DNA from: Cannabis sativa
Taxonomy: Eukaryota > Streptophyta > Magnoliopsida > Rosales > Cannabaceae
Reading direction: 5' to 3'
Assembly (NCBI RefSeq): GCF_029168945.1
Contig: NC_083602.1
Coordinates: 29,313,323-29,377,322 of the forward strand
DNA: 64,000 nucleotides
A model generated the notes under the pieces. That model had not been told where the DNA came from. It ran no database searches and saw only the letters and a program-made list of their open reading frames with translations. Below, piece by piece: positions 1-11,987 of this stretch (position 1 is its first letter; each line of letters begins with the position of its first letter). Position numbers and translations under genes: made by a program.

Positions 1-2
1 TA

Positions 3-3000
3 ACAGGTCAGCTTTCTATTAATAACTCGCTTTACTCAGTACTGTTTGATTCTGGGGCTACACATTCTTATGTGGCAGCCAGAGTCTTTAGTAAATTGGA
101 TAGACCGTACGATAGATATGAATCAGGGTTTGGAACCCTATTACCTGGCGGAGAGTTGGTTATCTCCAACAGGTGGATTAGGTCTATGGCGATCAGGATA
201 GATGGTAGAGAGTTAAGTGCTGACTTGATAGAGATGAGTTTAGTAGAGTTCGATATTATTTTAGGAATGGATTTCCTATCTAAATATTCGGCGAGTATTG
301 ATTGCAAAAGGAAGATGGTTATCTTCCAACCGAAGAGTGAAGAACCATTCGTGTTTGTTGGTTCAGTTCGGGGATCTCGGATTCCGGTGATTTCGGCCAT
401 GTCAGCTAGAGATTTATTGCATGGCGGTTGTTTAGGGTTTCTGGCCGTGGTGGTGGATACCACTCGGCCAGATACCATTCGGCCAGAGGACATCAAGGTG
501 GTTCGGGAATTTTTAGATGTTTTTCCCGAAGAACTTCCAGGGTTACCACCTCAGCGGGAGATTGACTTCGTGATAGATTTGGCACCAGGGGTGGAACCGG
601 TTTCCAAGGCTCCGTATAGAATGGCTCCAGCTGAACTTAAGGAATTAAAGATTCAGCTCCAAGAATTGCTTGACATAGGGTTTATTAGGCCTAGTGTGTC
701 ACCCTGGGGAGCCCCAGTTTTATTCGTCAAGAAGAAAGATGGAACTATGAGGATGTGCATCGACTACAAGGAATTGAACAAGCTGACGGTGAAGAATAAA
801 TATCCATTACCTAGGATCGATGATTTGTTCGATCAGCTTCAGGGGAAGACGGTCTTTTCTAAGATTGATCTCCGTTCGGGTTATCATCAGTTGAGAATCC
901 AAGAGGAGGACATTCCGAAGACGGCTTTCCGCACTAGGTATGGACATTATGAATTCCTGGTTATGTCGTTTGGACTAACCAATGCTCCTGCAGCATTCAT
1001 GGATTTGATGAATAGAGTATTCAAGGATTTCCTCGATATCTGTGTGATTGTGTTTATCGGCGACATTCTCGTGTACTCTCAATCAGAAGAGGAGCATGAA
1101 TTACATCTTCAGATTGTACTGCAACGGCTTCGGGAACACAAGTTGTATGCCAAGTTCAAGAAATGCGAATTTTGGCTATCTCAGGTGTCCTTCTTAGGGC
1201 ACATTGTGAGCAAAGATGGGATCAAGGTGGATCCCAGGAAGATCGAATCCGTCAGGGATTGGCCGAGACCGAAGACAGTGACAGAGATGAGAAGCTTCTT
1301 GGGTTTAGCTAGGTATTACCGTAGGTTCGTGGAAGGGTTCTCAAAAATTTCAATGCCCTTAACCGAACTTACAAAGAAGAATCAGCGGTTTGTCTGGTCA
1401 GACAAGTGCGAAGCTAGTTTTCAGGAGCTGAAGCAGAGGTTGATTACTGCTCCAGTGCTAGCTTTGCCTTCGGACAACGAGAAGTTCGTAGTTTATTGCG
1501 ATGCATCCAGACAGGGTCTGGGGTGTGTGCTGATGCAAGTCGATCGGGTTATCGCTTATGCCTCCCGTCAGTTAAAGGATTATGAACAGCAATACCCGAC
1601 TCATGATCTAGAGTTGGCCGCAGTGGTTTTTGCATTGAAGATTTGGCGACATTACCTTTACGGAGAAAGGTGTGAAATCTATACCGACCATAAAAGTCTC
1701 AAGTATTTCTTTACTCAGAAAGATTTGAACATGAGACAGAGACGTTGGTTGGAATTAGTGAAAGATTACGACTGTGAGATTCTCTATCACCCTGGGAAGG
1801 CCAATGTAGTGGCCGATGCCCTGACCAGAAAGGGTCCAGGGCAAGTAACTAGTATGGTTCAGATCTCACCTCAGCTAGCAGAGGATATGGTTAGATCCAG
1901 CATTGAGTTTGTGGTAGGTCAGCTTCACAACTTAACGCTGCAATCTGATCTGTTGGAAAGAATTAAAGCCGCTCAGATGACCGATCCAGAATTAATGAAG
2001 ATCAGAGATGAGGTTTTGGCTTGTCAAGCCAGGGGTTTCTCAGTGTCAGACAACGGGATACTTTTGTATAAAGCTAGGGTTTGTGTTCCGAATAGTGTGG
2101 AACTCAGGAATGAGATCTTTGAGGAGGCTCATTCTACCCTGTATTCTCTGCATCCCGGCACCACTAAGATGTACCAAGATCTTAAACTGTACTTCTGGTG
2201 GAGCGGTATGAAGAAGAATTTGGTAGAATTCATATCGAGATGCCTCACTTGTCAGCAGATTAAGGCTGAACATCAGAGACCAGCAGGGTTGTTGCAGCCT
2301 CTAACCCTACCAGAATGGAAGTGGGAAGATATCACGATGGATTTTGTGGTCGGGTTACCTAGGACCACAGGTTTGTTTGATTCCATCTGGGTAGTGGTGG
2401 ATCGATTCACGAAATCTGCTCATTTTCTGCCGGTTAGAACAACATTTACAGTGGATCAGTTGGCAGAATTGTATGTCAGAGAGATTGTAAGACTTCACGG
2501 GGTACCGAAGTCTATAGTTTCGGATAGGGATCCGAAGTTCACCTCCAAATTTTGGCAGAGTTTGCAGCGAGCAATGGGTACAAAGCTGAAATTCAGTACG
2601 GCATTCCATCCTCAGACAGATGGTCAGTCCGAAAGGACAATTCAGATATTGGAGGAGATGTTACGAGCCTGAGTTATGGATTTTGAAGGCTCATGGAATA
2701 AATATCTACCGTTGATAGAATTTTCTTACAACAACAGTTATCAGAGTACGATAGGGATGGCTCCCTATGAACTGTTATACGGTAGGAAGTGTAGATCTCC
2801 CATCCACTGGGATGAGACAGGGGAGAGAAAATACCTAGGTCCAGAGTCAGTACAGCGGACCAATGAGGCAATAGAGAAGATAAAAGCTAGAATGCTTGCC
2901 TCACAGAGTAGACAGAAAAGTTATGCAGATCCGAAACGCAGAGATGTTGAGTTCCAAGTAGGGGACCATGTGTTTTTACGAGTATCTCCGATGAAGGGGA

Positions 3001-3413
3001 TCAAACGTTTCGGGAAAAGAGGCAAGTTATGCCCTAGATTTACAGGACCTTTCGAGATTCTCGAGAAGATAGGTCAAGTGGCATACCGGTTAGCGTTGCC
3101 TCCAGCTTTATCAGCAGTTCACAACGTATTCCATGTCTCGATGTTGAGAAAATACGTTTCAGATCCCTCTCATATACTCAGTTATGAGAGGCTAGAACTG
3201 CAGCCAGATATGACTTATGAAGATCAGCCAGTGCAGATCCTGGATAGAAAGGATAAAGTCCTTCGGAATAAGACCATAGCATTGGTCAAAGTTCTCTGGA
3301 GAAACAGCAAGGTGGAGGAAGCCACCTGGGAGCTAGAGTCAGATATGAGAGCTCAATATCCAGAGTTATTCAGGTTAGATTTCGGGGACGAAATCCTTTT
3401 AAGGGGGGAATAG
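3..3413 (+). pseudogene. gag-pol 3' part: protease, RT, RNase H, integrase, chromodomain
   Basis: The frame is open from base 3, so the true start is upstream. Protease motif DSGATHS lies at 48-68. RT covers roughly 620-1330, followed by RNase H near 1480-1820. The integrase zinc finger (H-H-C-C, ending CLTCQQ) is near 2130-2260 and the D-D-E core near 2330-2660. A chromodomain-like segment (VKVLWRNSKVEEATWELE) ends the protein near 3285-3345. Two lesions are visible. The RT catalytic box reads FIGD instead of the usual FIDD/YVDD (codon GGC at 1059-1061), losing the first metal-binding aspartate. A TGA at 2670-2672 interrupts the frame just after the integrase core; the same frame resumes at once (2676-3413), so it is a point nonsense change and not a frameshift. 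Confidence 0.9.
3399..3410 (+). promoter_or_regulatory. polypurine tract of the Tekay-like element
   Basis: A purine run with six consecutive G residues lies directly before the LTR and overlaps the last codons of pol (stop at 3411-3413). This is the standard position of the plus-strand primer in LTR elements. Confidence 0.75.
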
Positions 3414-3414
3414 T

Positions 3415-5737
3415 TGTAAAGACCGCTTAGTTTAATTTAGAAATTAGCAGTTAATCACGTTTAATTATGAAATTATTTATAGCTATTTAAATAATTTATT
3501 ATACTGTTATTATTGAATTCTGAGATGCATTTTTTATGTCATTTAGTAGTTTTCATAATTTTGCATTTCCGGTGCCCGGTATCATGGAACTCGGTGTTTG
3601 GCTCAGTAAAATCACAACTTAGTATGTTAGTAGTTTGGGACGGTTTATTAGACGTTGGGAATGTTGGGAATGGCCGGGAATTTACAATTTCCCAAAAATA
3701 CCCCCTTTAGTGTTATTTATGTGATTTTAGTGTGAAGGGGCAAAATGGTCATTTTGCCCCATTGATAGTTTGTCTTTTGTGACTTAATAATTGAAAAATA
3801 AATGTTTATTTTATTATGTTTTGGCTGAAGTAAAATAGGAGTAAGTGGCATTTCATTTTCATTTTCATTCAAAACTTAGAAAAATAGAAAAAAAAATTCA
3901 AAAAGGCTCTCTCTCTTTTCCTCTCTCTCTCTCTCGGCTGGTTGTGTGGATTCTAGGGCTGAGTTTTCTTTGATTTTCAAGCTCTCTCTAGTCAAATTTG
4001 TGAACTCTTGTTGTGGTATGTTCTCTCTAGCTTTCTTTCCTTTGTTTTCTTGAAAAAAAAAATGATGAAAACTATGAGTTATGCATGGATTAATTGATGT
4101 TGTTGCTGCTGTAAATTATTGTTGTTGTTTCTATGTTGAAAATGTTGATTTAAGTATGTTTAATTAGGTTGAATTGCATGCTAGTGTTTCTTGCTCTAGT
4201 TGGATAGATTTCTTGTTAAAAAAGCTTGAGTTTTCAAAGAAAAAATTGAGGTTTTGGTGGCTGTAGTGTTTGCATGAGTTAGGTTTTAGTTTCTGTAGTT
4301 GTTATATGCTTGTTTATGAGTTTGAATCATGGATTGGATGCATGTTAGTTGTTTTTAACCAAGTTTAAGTTTGGAACTCAAAGCTTGGGCTTTAATGGTG
4401 ATTTTGATCTCTGTACATTCTGGGTGGATTTGATGCTTTAGAAATGCTCTAAGGGATGTATAGAACAGGTCTGGAAGTTTTGGTTTGGTTTGGAGTTTAT
4501 TTGAGCATTGTGTGAATTTTTGAAGTTCTGCCTGCGAGGAACCGGAATTCCAGTTGTGCATCCAGAATTCTGGATGGGGTTCTGAAATTTCCCAGAACCG
4601 AAATTCCGGTTGGGCAATCGGTCTACCGGTTGGGGAAAATTCAGGAACCCTAGTTTTCCTCGATTTTATGTTTTTAGGGGTATTGCCATGCTTGTTATCG
4701 ATAGGGAAACTTTTAGTTCCTAGTTTAAGCCCCCGGGAAGTGATTTAGCGTATCACTTATAGTGTTGTGATTTTTATGGTTTAGGAGCCTGTAATCCGCC
4801 GCGCAGATAGTTTCAGTCAGGTTGACCGGCACACGTGAATTTGGAATCCAGGTAAGATTAGTATAACAGTATGCATATGTAGATTACATGTTTAGCGTGC
4901 ATGTAGGAAGCCTGTTAGATTACATTAGTTATGTATGTTGGCTTCGAACCATCCAACTGTGTCACGTCGGTACAGGCTGGAGTATGACCAGCAGCCGGAG
5001 TATGACCGGTTCGACCGATCAGGCTGACACTTAGGTTGGTGGTTCCGTGCTATTTGACGTATCACGTCGGTACAGGCTGGAGTATGACCAATATGGAGTA
5101 TGACCGGTTCGACCGATCAGCCGATATCAGAACAAGCTCGGTACAGCCGGAGTATGACCAGCATTCCGGAGTATGACCGGTTCGACCGATCAGGCTGTTA
5201 CTTGTCAATAGTACCGTCCCTATGAACGTTCAGAACTCAGTACCGTGTTGGACACGGCAGTTAGGGGGACTCAGTATCGTGTTGGACACGGCAGTTAGGG
5301 TTATGATCAGGGGTATGGGCGTCTGATCATGACCGGGATTTATGTATGAGTATTATTATGCTTTTCTTACTGAGTCTGTCGACTCACAGTGCTATGTTTA
5401 TGTGTAGGTAAAGGCAAGGCTAGAGCTGATGGACCGTGAGCGAGCCGGTGAAGATTGTACATGTCGGGGCGGTTAGGCCTGGAGCGTACGATCCTCGGGA
5501 CAGCAAGGCTATTTTTGTAACTAGTCGCTAGGCGACAATTATTTTGTATAAACAGTTAACTTTTGTAAATGATTTTGTAATCGGGATCCCGAGTCTTTTG
5601 TATAATTATTTTACAAGTTTAATTAAAAAGCAAAAATTTTAATTAATCACGTTTTCCATAAACCTCGTTGATTAGCAACGAGTTGCACAGCATGTTTAAA
5701 AATCACGTAATACGCCTATGTTAGTTAGGGTGTTACA
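3415..5737 (+). repeat. 3' LTR of Tekay-like element
   Basis: It begins TGTAAAGACC right after the polypurine tract and ends GTGTTACA, giving TG...CA termini and a length of 2,323 bp. It includes a CT-rich tract near 3906-3936 and direct repeats between 4963 and 5300. No long ORF is present. Without the 5' LTR the age cannot be read from this window. Confidence 0.78.
4963..5300 (+). repeat. diverged tandem repeats inside the LTR
   Basis: Three copies of a ~60-bp unit start near 4963, 5063 and 5136. Each has the pattern TCGGTACAG...GGAGTATGACC...GGTTCGACCGATCAG. A second, 33-37 bp unit (CTCAGTA.CGTGTTGGACACG) occurs twice at 5231-5267 and 5268-5300. Such internal duplications in LTRs can alter promoter or RNA structure; no function can be read here. 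Confidence 0.7.
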
Positions 5738-5742
5738 GACAC

Positions 5743-6848
5743 GTTCTTGAGGTATAGCTTTTAGTGTAATGGCCTTGTCAGCTGAAAGTTTCTCCTTATC
5801 TAAGAATGCGTCCGCAATGACCCTTACTCCTCGTACCTTAATTCTGGGAAGCTACTCTATGCTGAGTGAGCTCCAGACATGGGGAAAACGTGTCTAATGC
5901 TCATGCGGACAGACTTGAGGGACCTTCCAGACACTTATCTTTTTACCATCGAAGGTTGTACCCTTCACGAAGATAACTGGAAAAGTTCTTGCTCACGGAT
6001 GTTAAATGGGTGGACACTTCATTCTTTTCATACAATTTTCTTTACCATCACTTCCGAGAATTCTCGGTCCGTCTCAAATGTGTATTTCTTTCCAAGATTA
6101 TGACCACCTGGCCATCTACAGGTGGTGGAACAGTCCAGGAGGATATAGGGCTCCAGGTTTAAGAGCATGCAGCATTGCTCCTTCGTGATTCGATGAAGTA
6201 AAGGATGCAGGGAGATGTGTTCCGAGAGCTCGAGAATGACCTACTCTTGATGGGGTTTTTACGGTATCCTAATTTCCTAAAATAAATATCTCTTTGGGAG
6301 CGACCCCCTATCTAGGCTATAAAATAGGAACGCGGGCCCGTTATCCTAAATATCCTACTCTGACCGACGTCTTGGCCTCACTCTTCAAAATTTCCACACT
6401 TTTGAGGAACATCCCACTTCTCGTGGTATTCTTGTTGTTTCTCTAAGTCAATTTCGCCATGTGGGCATCTTCAGTTCATATACTTTTTTGGACCTTTCTG
6501 AAACCATTTTTTTGTCTTTGGCCTGCCTCTTCCCCTATGTCCCAAGAGTTTTACAAGCCCTGTTCTAGAACCTCAGCTTCGACTCATCCAAAAGGCACCT
6601 TTCGCCTGGACTGTGTCGCACTGTACCCAAGAAAATAGGTTCGCATAGGTGCAAACACTGATACGGAACATCCCCAAATAGCCAGAATGCACAGGGTTCT
6701 GGGAGCAAGATCTGAAGAGGAAAATTTAGGAGCAAAAATAGGGCTAGCTCACGACAACAGGGTTCGAGACTGTCTATGTTTACCTTCTCTTTTTTTTCGC
6801 CAAGCTCACGACAACAGCCATGGTGTGAGTCTAGATCTTTCCTCGGCT
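5743..6848. other. no gene seen; probable eroded retroelement DNA
   Basis: No convincing coding region. A TATA-like CTATAAAATAGG lies near 6317-6328 on the plus strand. The right part adjoins the decayed Tat-type LTR that starts about 6849 and probably contains leftover internal sequence of that element: bases just left of 6849 read CTCGGCTCTCAAAA, like the leader beside the LTR in the intact Tat copies. Confidence 0.35.
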
Positions 6849-7738
6849 CTCAAAATGTTTACCGAAATTTTTGGAAACTGAATAATTAGAGCGTAAGCAA
6901 GATATAAATTAGTAAATAATAGGCATACAATTTTTACGTAGTTCAGACATTAATTATCATTAGTCCATGAGTCTATTTTATTGGTCTTATATGCGAGTAC
7001 TGAATATTACAAGTGTTTACATTCTGGACTTGACCCCTACATATTCCCCTTGTTCTTCTTGAAAAAGATGAAGCTTATGGGAATTTTACAGAGGTTCTCT
7101 AGGTTGAAAATTGTGTCCCCTTGTTCATGAAATATAGGGGTATTTATAGGTGACTTCTTAATCCACATGATTTCAGGGCCAACTTTACTATAAGAGATCG
7201 GACCGTTGACTTGGTAGGTGGCTACTCCATCATACAGTTTGTAGAGATGACGACTCGTACCGTTCGAACATTCCATACGTGTCACTCAAAGGCCTTTCCT
7301 TTTTGAATCGCCTTGTGAATGGTCGTTGGACCATGGGCAGGAACGATGGTGCGCATGCCTTGTACTATGGCCTAACATGGGAGACAAAAATTGATATTGT
7401 ACCAAAAAAAAAATATTGTTGTCACTTTTGTACTTTGACAGGTACGGGCAGAGATCTTCCGCGACATCATATGGGGATAAAACCCATCCTAAGTCTTTCT
7501 GCAACTCACATAGGCTTATCCGAGGAAGTCCTCAGCTTCCGTAGTGTGCTTTTCTTTCACTCCCGGGAATAAGAGATGTCATGCACACTAACGCTCCACG
7601 TGTCCCTGCCTTGCGATGGATGTATCTTTTGCAGAAGTCCCTTGCAAAAGCTGGGGCCAAAGGTACTAATTAGCTGAAGATTATCTTAGCGTGTCACGCT
7701 TACAAAAATCTGGACAATAACCAAGATATGATGTAACA
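6849..7738 (-). repeat. decayed Tat-lineage LTR, minus strand
   Basis: The left edge (CCTCGGCTCTCAAAATGTTTACCGAAATTTTTGG) parallels the junction of leader and LTR in the Tat copy at 55650-55700, allowing for loss of a few bases. About 290 bp inside lies a minus-strand TATAAATA (near 7137-7147), at the same relative place as the TATA box of the intact LTRs in this window. The right edge is uncertain; a possible end is GTAACA at about 7738. No target duplication was recognised. Confidence 0.45.
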
Positions 7739-9086
7739 AGAAAAAGAGTTTTTCTTTCTTTTTTTTTTTTTTTTAAATTATAATCTTGTATGTTATAGTG
7801 TTATTTAAAATTATTACTTACAAATTTTTAAAATATTTTAAATAATTTATAGTATCAAAAATAACATTTAAATATTTTAATATAATGTGCTAAAATAGAT
7901 GTACCAAAACTACACTTTTAAATAATATTATGCTCTATCTTTTTATGATATCTAATACCTTGAATTATAGAATATATGTTATCATTTCACATATATTAGG
8001 CATATGCAGTATAGGTAGAATATTATATGTTGTTTTGTAATCGTAGAGTTTAACCATAGTTTCCCATCTTTATGTCATTTAACTGTGTTATGGCCAAAAT
8101 TGTAACGCTATACTATTCATTTGGCTATATAGTACTTGTAACTTTGTTTTGTGTCATGAAATTAATGAATGGCTCCAAGTTTTTTGAGGAAAATGTTAAG
8201 AGAGAGTTAGGAAGAAACACAAATATTTATGAAGAGAGAAGGAAGGAGGTGTTTGGTGTGGGAGTTGAAGCCCCATTGAAAAGGGTGCCAAATGATATGA
8301 CTAGGTTTTTGCAGTCAAAATTGGACAGCTAATATAATGCAATTGATGACTCCTCTATTCTGACACACTTCACATGTTTGTATTCTTATGCCCTTGAAAT
8401 GTCACACCAAAATTCCTTCTACAAGTAACAATGTTATGTGGCTCTTCTCCCTGTCTTCCAAGACTTGTATAATTATAATATATGCTTTTTCATCAAGATT
8501 TTGCCATTTGGGTACTTCATATATACCCTATATATACATACAATATATATTGTATATGTATATAACTTAACTGCACAATTTCATGTGCATGTGCCTTGCC
8601 AAGACCCACCACCACCACATTTTTCATTGACACTTCTTCTATGGTTATAATAAGAACCAGCAATGATCAATGGCATTTCATACAATTTCCACCTCAAGTG
8701 GATGATTTTTAGTGACTCATTATGGTAATAGTTGTAACAACTGTTTATACAGTCAGAACATATACCTTATTTTTTAAGACTTTTCTTAAGTTACAAGTCT
8801 ATGATGAAATTGTAAGGAATTTGCAATTGTGGAAAGGTGATAATTTTAACGAGATGAGAAAATCTTAACTAAATCTAAATTGAAGTAACCATTACTTTGA
8901 GTTCAAAAAAAAAAAAAGTAACCATTACTTTAAAGGAATTTGCTCATGCACTTGAATAACAAAAAAAATATGATCTTCTTGAATTTAAGTTTGTGTATGT
9001 TTCCGGTTAAGAAAAAAAAAAGGTTTGCGTATGTTTCCCTCGTTATTTGTGATTCTTATGATTTTTTTGTTACATCATTTTTATTA
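7739..9086. other. AT-rich spacer with poly-T/A runs
   Basis: Apart from the weak ORF at 8072-8332 there is no gene signal. There are T16 and A13 homopolymer tracts (near 7751-7773 and 8906-8918) and a short TATA microsatellite near 8520-8565. Confidence 0.5.
8072..8332 (+). CDS. possible small or last-exon coding segment, unknown
   Basis: An 86-codon reading frame. The part after the ATG at 8156 has ordinary protein composition, charged and not low-complexity (KELGR-like, ending FLQSKLDS before TAA), unlike the surrounding AT-rich DNA. It could be the final exon of a broken gene or of a captured gene fragment. I do not recognise a family. No convincing splice acceptor, promoter or upstream exon was found, so it may be chance. 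Confidence 0.22.
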   Translation: MSFNCVMAKIVTLYYSFGYIVLVTLFCVMKLMNGSKFFEENVKRELGRNTNIYEERRKEVFGVGVEAPLKRVPNDMTRFLQSKLDS

Positions 9087-9794
9087 GGAATTTTTACACT
9101 ATATATTAAAATTTAGAACAGTATTTTTTAAAAAAAAAATTAATTTTTGTTCAAAATACAGTGTTTTTTTTTTTTAACTCTAAAATTACATGAAATATGA
9201 AATTTTATAAAAAAAAAATTACCAAAATATAACATTTATAGATTTGCCACTCTTCTATGGCATTTTCACATTTAAAATTTTTTATAGTATTTAATATGCC
9301 ATATTTTTGTAAACCTATTATCCAAACTCATATTTCATGTTTTTGTTTTTAATTTAATTACTTTTATTTTTTTTTCTTTAGTTTATTTTACATTTACATT
9401 TTATGGTTTCTTTCTATTTGAGAAATTTACACCAAATATTAACATTTTTTTCAAACATTACATTTATAATTTGACAAGAAAATTTTTACATTTATACTTT
9501 TCTTAATTTTTTTTTTCTTTTTTACTGTTTTTTACTTATTAAAGCTTAAAAAAGCTTTTTTTTGTTTTTTTTTTATATTTTTTAGTCAATTTTGGCTCTC
9601 TTTTTTCTTTTCATTTTTTTAATTCGGTTGCTGACTTTTTTCTTTCTTTCTTTCTCTTCTCTCTCTCTCTTTATTTTTCTTTTTTATTTTTTTTTAAATT
9701 TCTCTTTGTGTCTCTCTTTTTTTTTTATTTTTTTTCTCAAACTATTTTTTTTTTTTATCTTTGTATATATAATAAGTGTACATTTTTATATCTC

Positions 9795-10040
9795 TTTTTT
9801 TTTTCAGAAATTAAACCTTTTTTATTTAAACTACTGTTTAGTTTTTTGTTTTTTGTTAAAAGCTAATTATTTTATTAAAAAAACAGGAAAAAAAAACCAG
9901 TCTCATCAACATCATCCTGAAAAAAAAAATAATATGAAAAATCATAATTTAAAAATAATAAAAACTTTAAAAACTAGTTTCATCAGCATTGAAATAAACT
10001 AATAATTTCATTAAAAGAATAAAATAAATAGTTTCATCAA
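9795..10040 (+). repeat. left arm of long inverted repeat
   Basis: This segment matches the reverse complement of 11088-11325 over its whole length with small indels. Shared landmarks, in order, are CAGAAATTAAA, TTAAAAGCTAATTATT, CATCAACATCATCCTGA, AACTAATAATTTCATTAA and ATAGTTTCAT. Confidence 0.75.
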
Positions 10041-11087
10041 CAAGATAATGAAAAAAAAAATTATAATCTAAAAACGATACTAACTTTAAAAACCAGTTTC
10101 ATCAATATTAAAAGAAACTAATTATTTCATTAAAAGAGGCAAAAAAAAATAGTTTCATCAATAATATAATGAAATATACACAATGCCTAATAACTAAACT
10201 TTTACAAACGATACTAAATTTAAAAACCAGTTTCAAACATATAAATTTTATATCAATACCTAATAACCAAACTTCTAACTTCATTCTTTATTTTGGCATT
10301 TAATTTTTTATTTGCTTGCTCAAAAATCAGAGTTGATTTAAGCATACAATATGCAACAAATATAACAAAGAGAATCAGAAATTAAAATCAAAGAGAAAAA
10401 AAAAAGAAACAAAGAAAATTATAGAGACAAAAATACAATAAAAACCAGAAAAGAATAACAAAAAAAAATAGTTAAATGTGAGAAACTAGTAAGTAAAACA
10501 ACCAAAATAAAAACAAACAAATACAAACCAGTTTCTTGAAATAATCAAATAAAAAAATTAAAACTTAAAATTCAATTATGAACAACAATAAAAAAAACAA
10601 TTATGAAAACTAGTTACTTAAAAAAAAACCAGTTATGAAAAATAATAAAATAATATTTGTGTCAGAAACTGATTATTTAAAATAAAACAAAAAATTATTG
10701 TTCAAATATCATACAATAATAAAACTGGTTTTATACAAACTAAAAAATATACAATAACATCATAAAAATAGAGCAACCCCATTACAGAACAGTTAAAACA
10801 TGTTAAACTAGTTTCGACCTGTGAAACCAGTTTTGAAGCTATAAAAAATCATAATAAAATAAAATTGTTAATAATAAAGTTAACTGAAACCAGTTTCATC
10901 AGTCAATCAATTAAAAAATAAAAAGAAAAACACACAAAAATACAAAAAAAAATACTAATAACAAATATAATCAAAACAACACACAATGCATACCAATAAT
11001 TTAAAAATAAAATATAAGTGTAAGTTTCGAACCTAGAAACAAAATAATAAAAAAGTAACTTAAAATAAAAAATTTGTAATAACATCA

Positions 11088-11325
11088 TGAAACTATTTTT
11101 TTATTCTCTTAATGAAATTATTAGTTTCTTTCAGTGTTGATGAAACTGATTTTTAAATTATAATTTTTATATTATTTTTTTTTATCAGGATGATGTTGAT
11201 GAAACTGATTTTTTTGTCTGATGCTTTTAAGGAAATAATTAGTTTTTAACAAAAAAATAAAGAAAAAAAAAAACCAGTAATTTAAATAAAAAAACAGATG
11301 TAATTTCTGTAAAAAAAACAGATTT
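11088..11325 (-). repeat. right arm of long inverted repeat
   Basis: Reverse complement of 9795-10040. On the plus strand it reads AATGAAATTATTAGTTTCTT, then TCAGGATGATGTTGATG, in the order expected for an inverted copy. The ~1-kb loop between the arms carries many copies of a CAGTTTCATCA-like motif. Confidence 0.75.
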
Positions 11326-11700
11326 AATTTCTATAAAAAAAAATATCTACCGTTGAAAATCATTTTTTTATTTATTTTAGTATTTTATTTTTTTAAAAAA
11401 AGAAAAATAAAATAAAAAGAAACACAAATTTAAAGTTTTTTATGGCATTCCTCGTGACTTTTTTCCATATTTATAAGTTTTTTTCAAAAAAATATCATAT
11501 TTAGTGTAATTAAGTTTTTATGTCATATATATTAAAACTTATCTTCATTTTCCCCTATTTTTGTAAATAGCCCATTTATTATCGTTACCACTGTTTCGCT
11601 ACGAGTCTACAAATGAAATCAAAGTAGGCCATTCGTTGTATGAAGGCCCGACAGTGTGTAGGGCCTAATTATCGGCCCACTGTCTGAGTTTATTTATTTA

Positions 11701-11987
11701 GGGAAATTTACATGGTATACTAACTTCTGCCATTTTTTTATAAAAATACTGTCTGACGATATTTTTTACTTTTTTACTGTATTTTTTATAAGTTTCATAC
11801 TGCAGTATACTGTGTTAAGTTTTCATTGGTATTCTACTAGTGTTTTGTAGTTGTTCCACTGTTGTTTTTAGTTGTTCTGTTTTGTGTTCTACTGGTGTTT
11901 TATAAAAACACATTATTTTTGAAAATATTTCTGTGTGAGTATTTTTGTAAAAGTTATCCCATATTCTAATATTTTTGTAAGATTCCC
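11701..11987. mobile_element. 287-bp Mutator-like MITE with target duplication
   Basis: Termini are GGGAAATTTACA and the inverse of GGGAATCTTACA. The element is flanked on both sides by TTTATTTATTTA (11689-11700 and 11988-11999). The 9-12 bp duplication and AT-rich non-coding body suggest a small Mutator-like element. The flank is low-complexity, which softens the target-duplication evidence. Confidence 0.6.

Larger units (their letters stand above)
1..5742 (+). mobile_element. Ty3/gypsy chromovirus, Tekay-like, 5' end outside window
   Basis: The window opens inside the protease region of an LTR retrotransposon and runs through RT, RNase H, integrase and a C-terminal chromodomain to a polypurine tract and a long LTR. 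The order PR-RT-RH-INT marks Ty3/gypsy. The chromodomain-like tail and the 2.3-kb LTR fit the Tekay/Del chromovirus lineage; that lineage call is from memory of the family. The 5' LTR, primer binding site and gag lie upstream of base 1. GACAC at 5738-5742 follows the LTR and would be the right copy of a 5-bp target duplication; the left copy cannot be seen. The coding region has at least two disabling changes, so this copy is not autonomous. Confidence 0.88.
9087..11573. mobile_element. foldback (Mutator-like?) non-coding element
   Basis: The 2.5-kb block is extremely AT-rich and palindromic. Its proposed ends are GGAATTTTTACA (9087) and TGTAAATAGCCC (11562-11573), imperfect inverted termini. 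The flanks TTTTTATTA and ATTTATTA look like a damaged ~9-bp target duplication. Strong inverted arms lie inside at about 9795-10040 and 11088-11325. No transposase is encoded. Ends are less certain than the arms. Confidence 0.45.

Noticed and set aside
4963..5300. CRISPR-like regular repeats
   Set aside because: Spacing is irregular, units are diverged, and the context is a plant LTR.
9592..10002. 136-codon Phe/Leu-rich ORF
   Set aside because: Translation of T-rich low-complexity DNA inside the foldback element, not a membrane protein gene.
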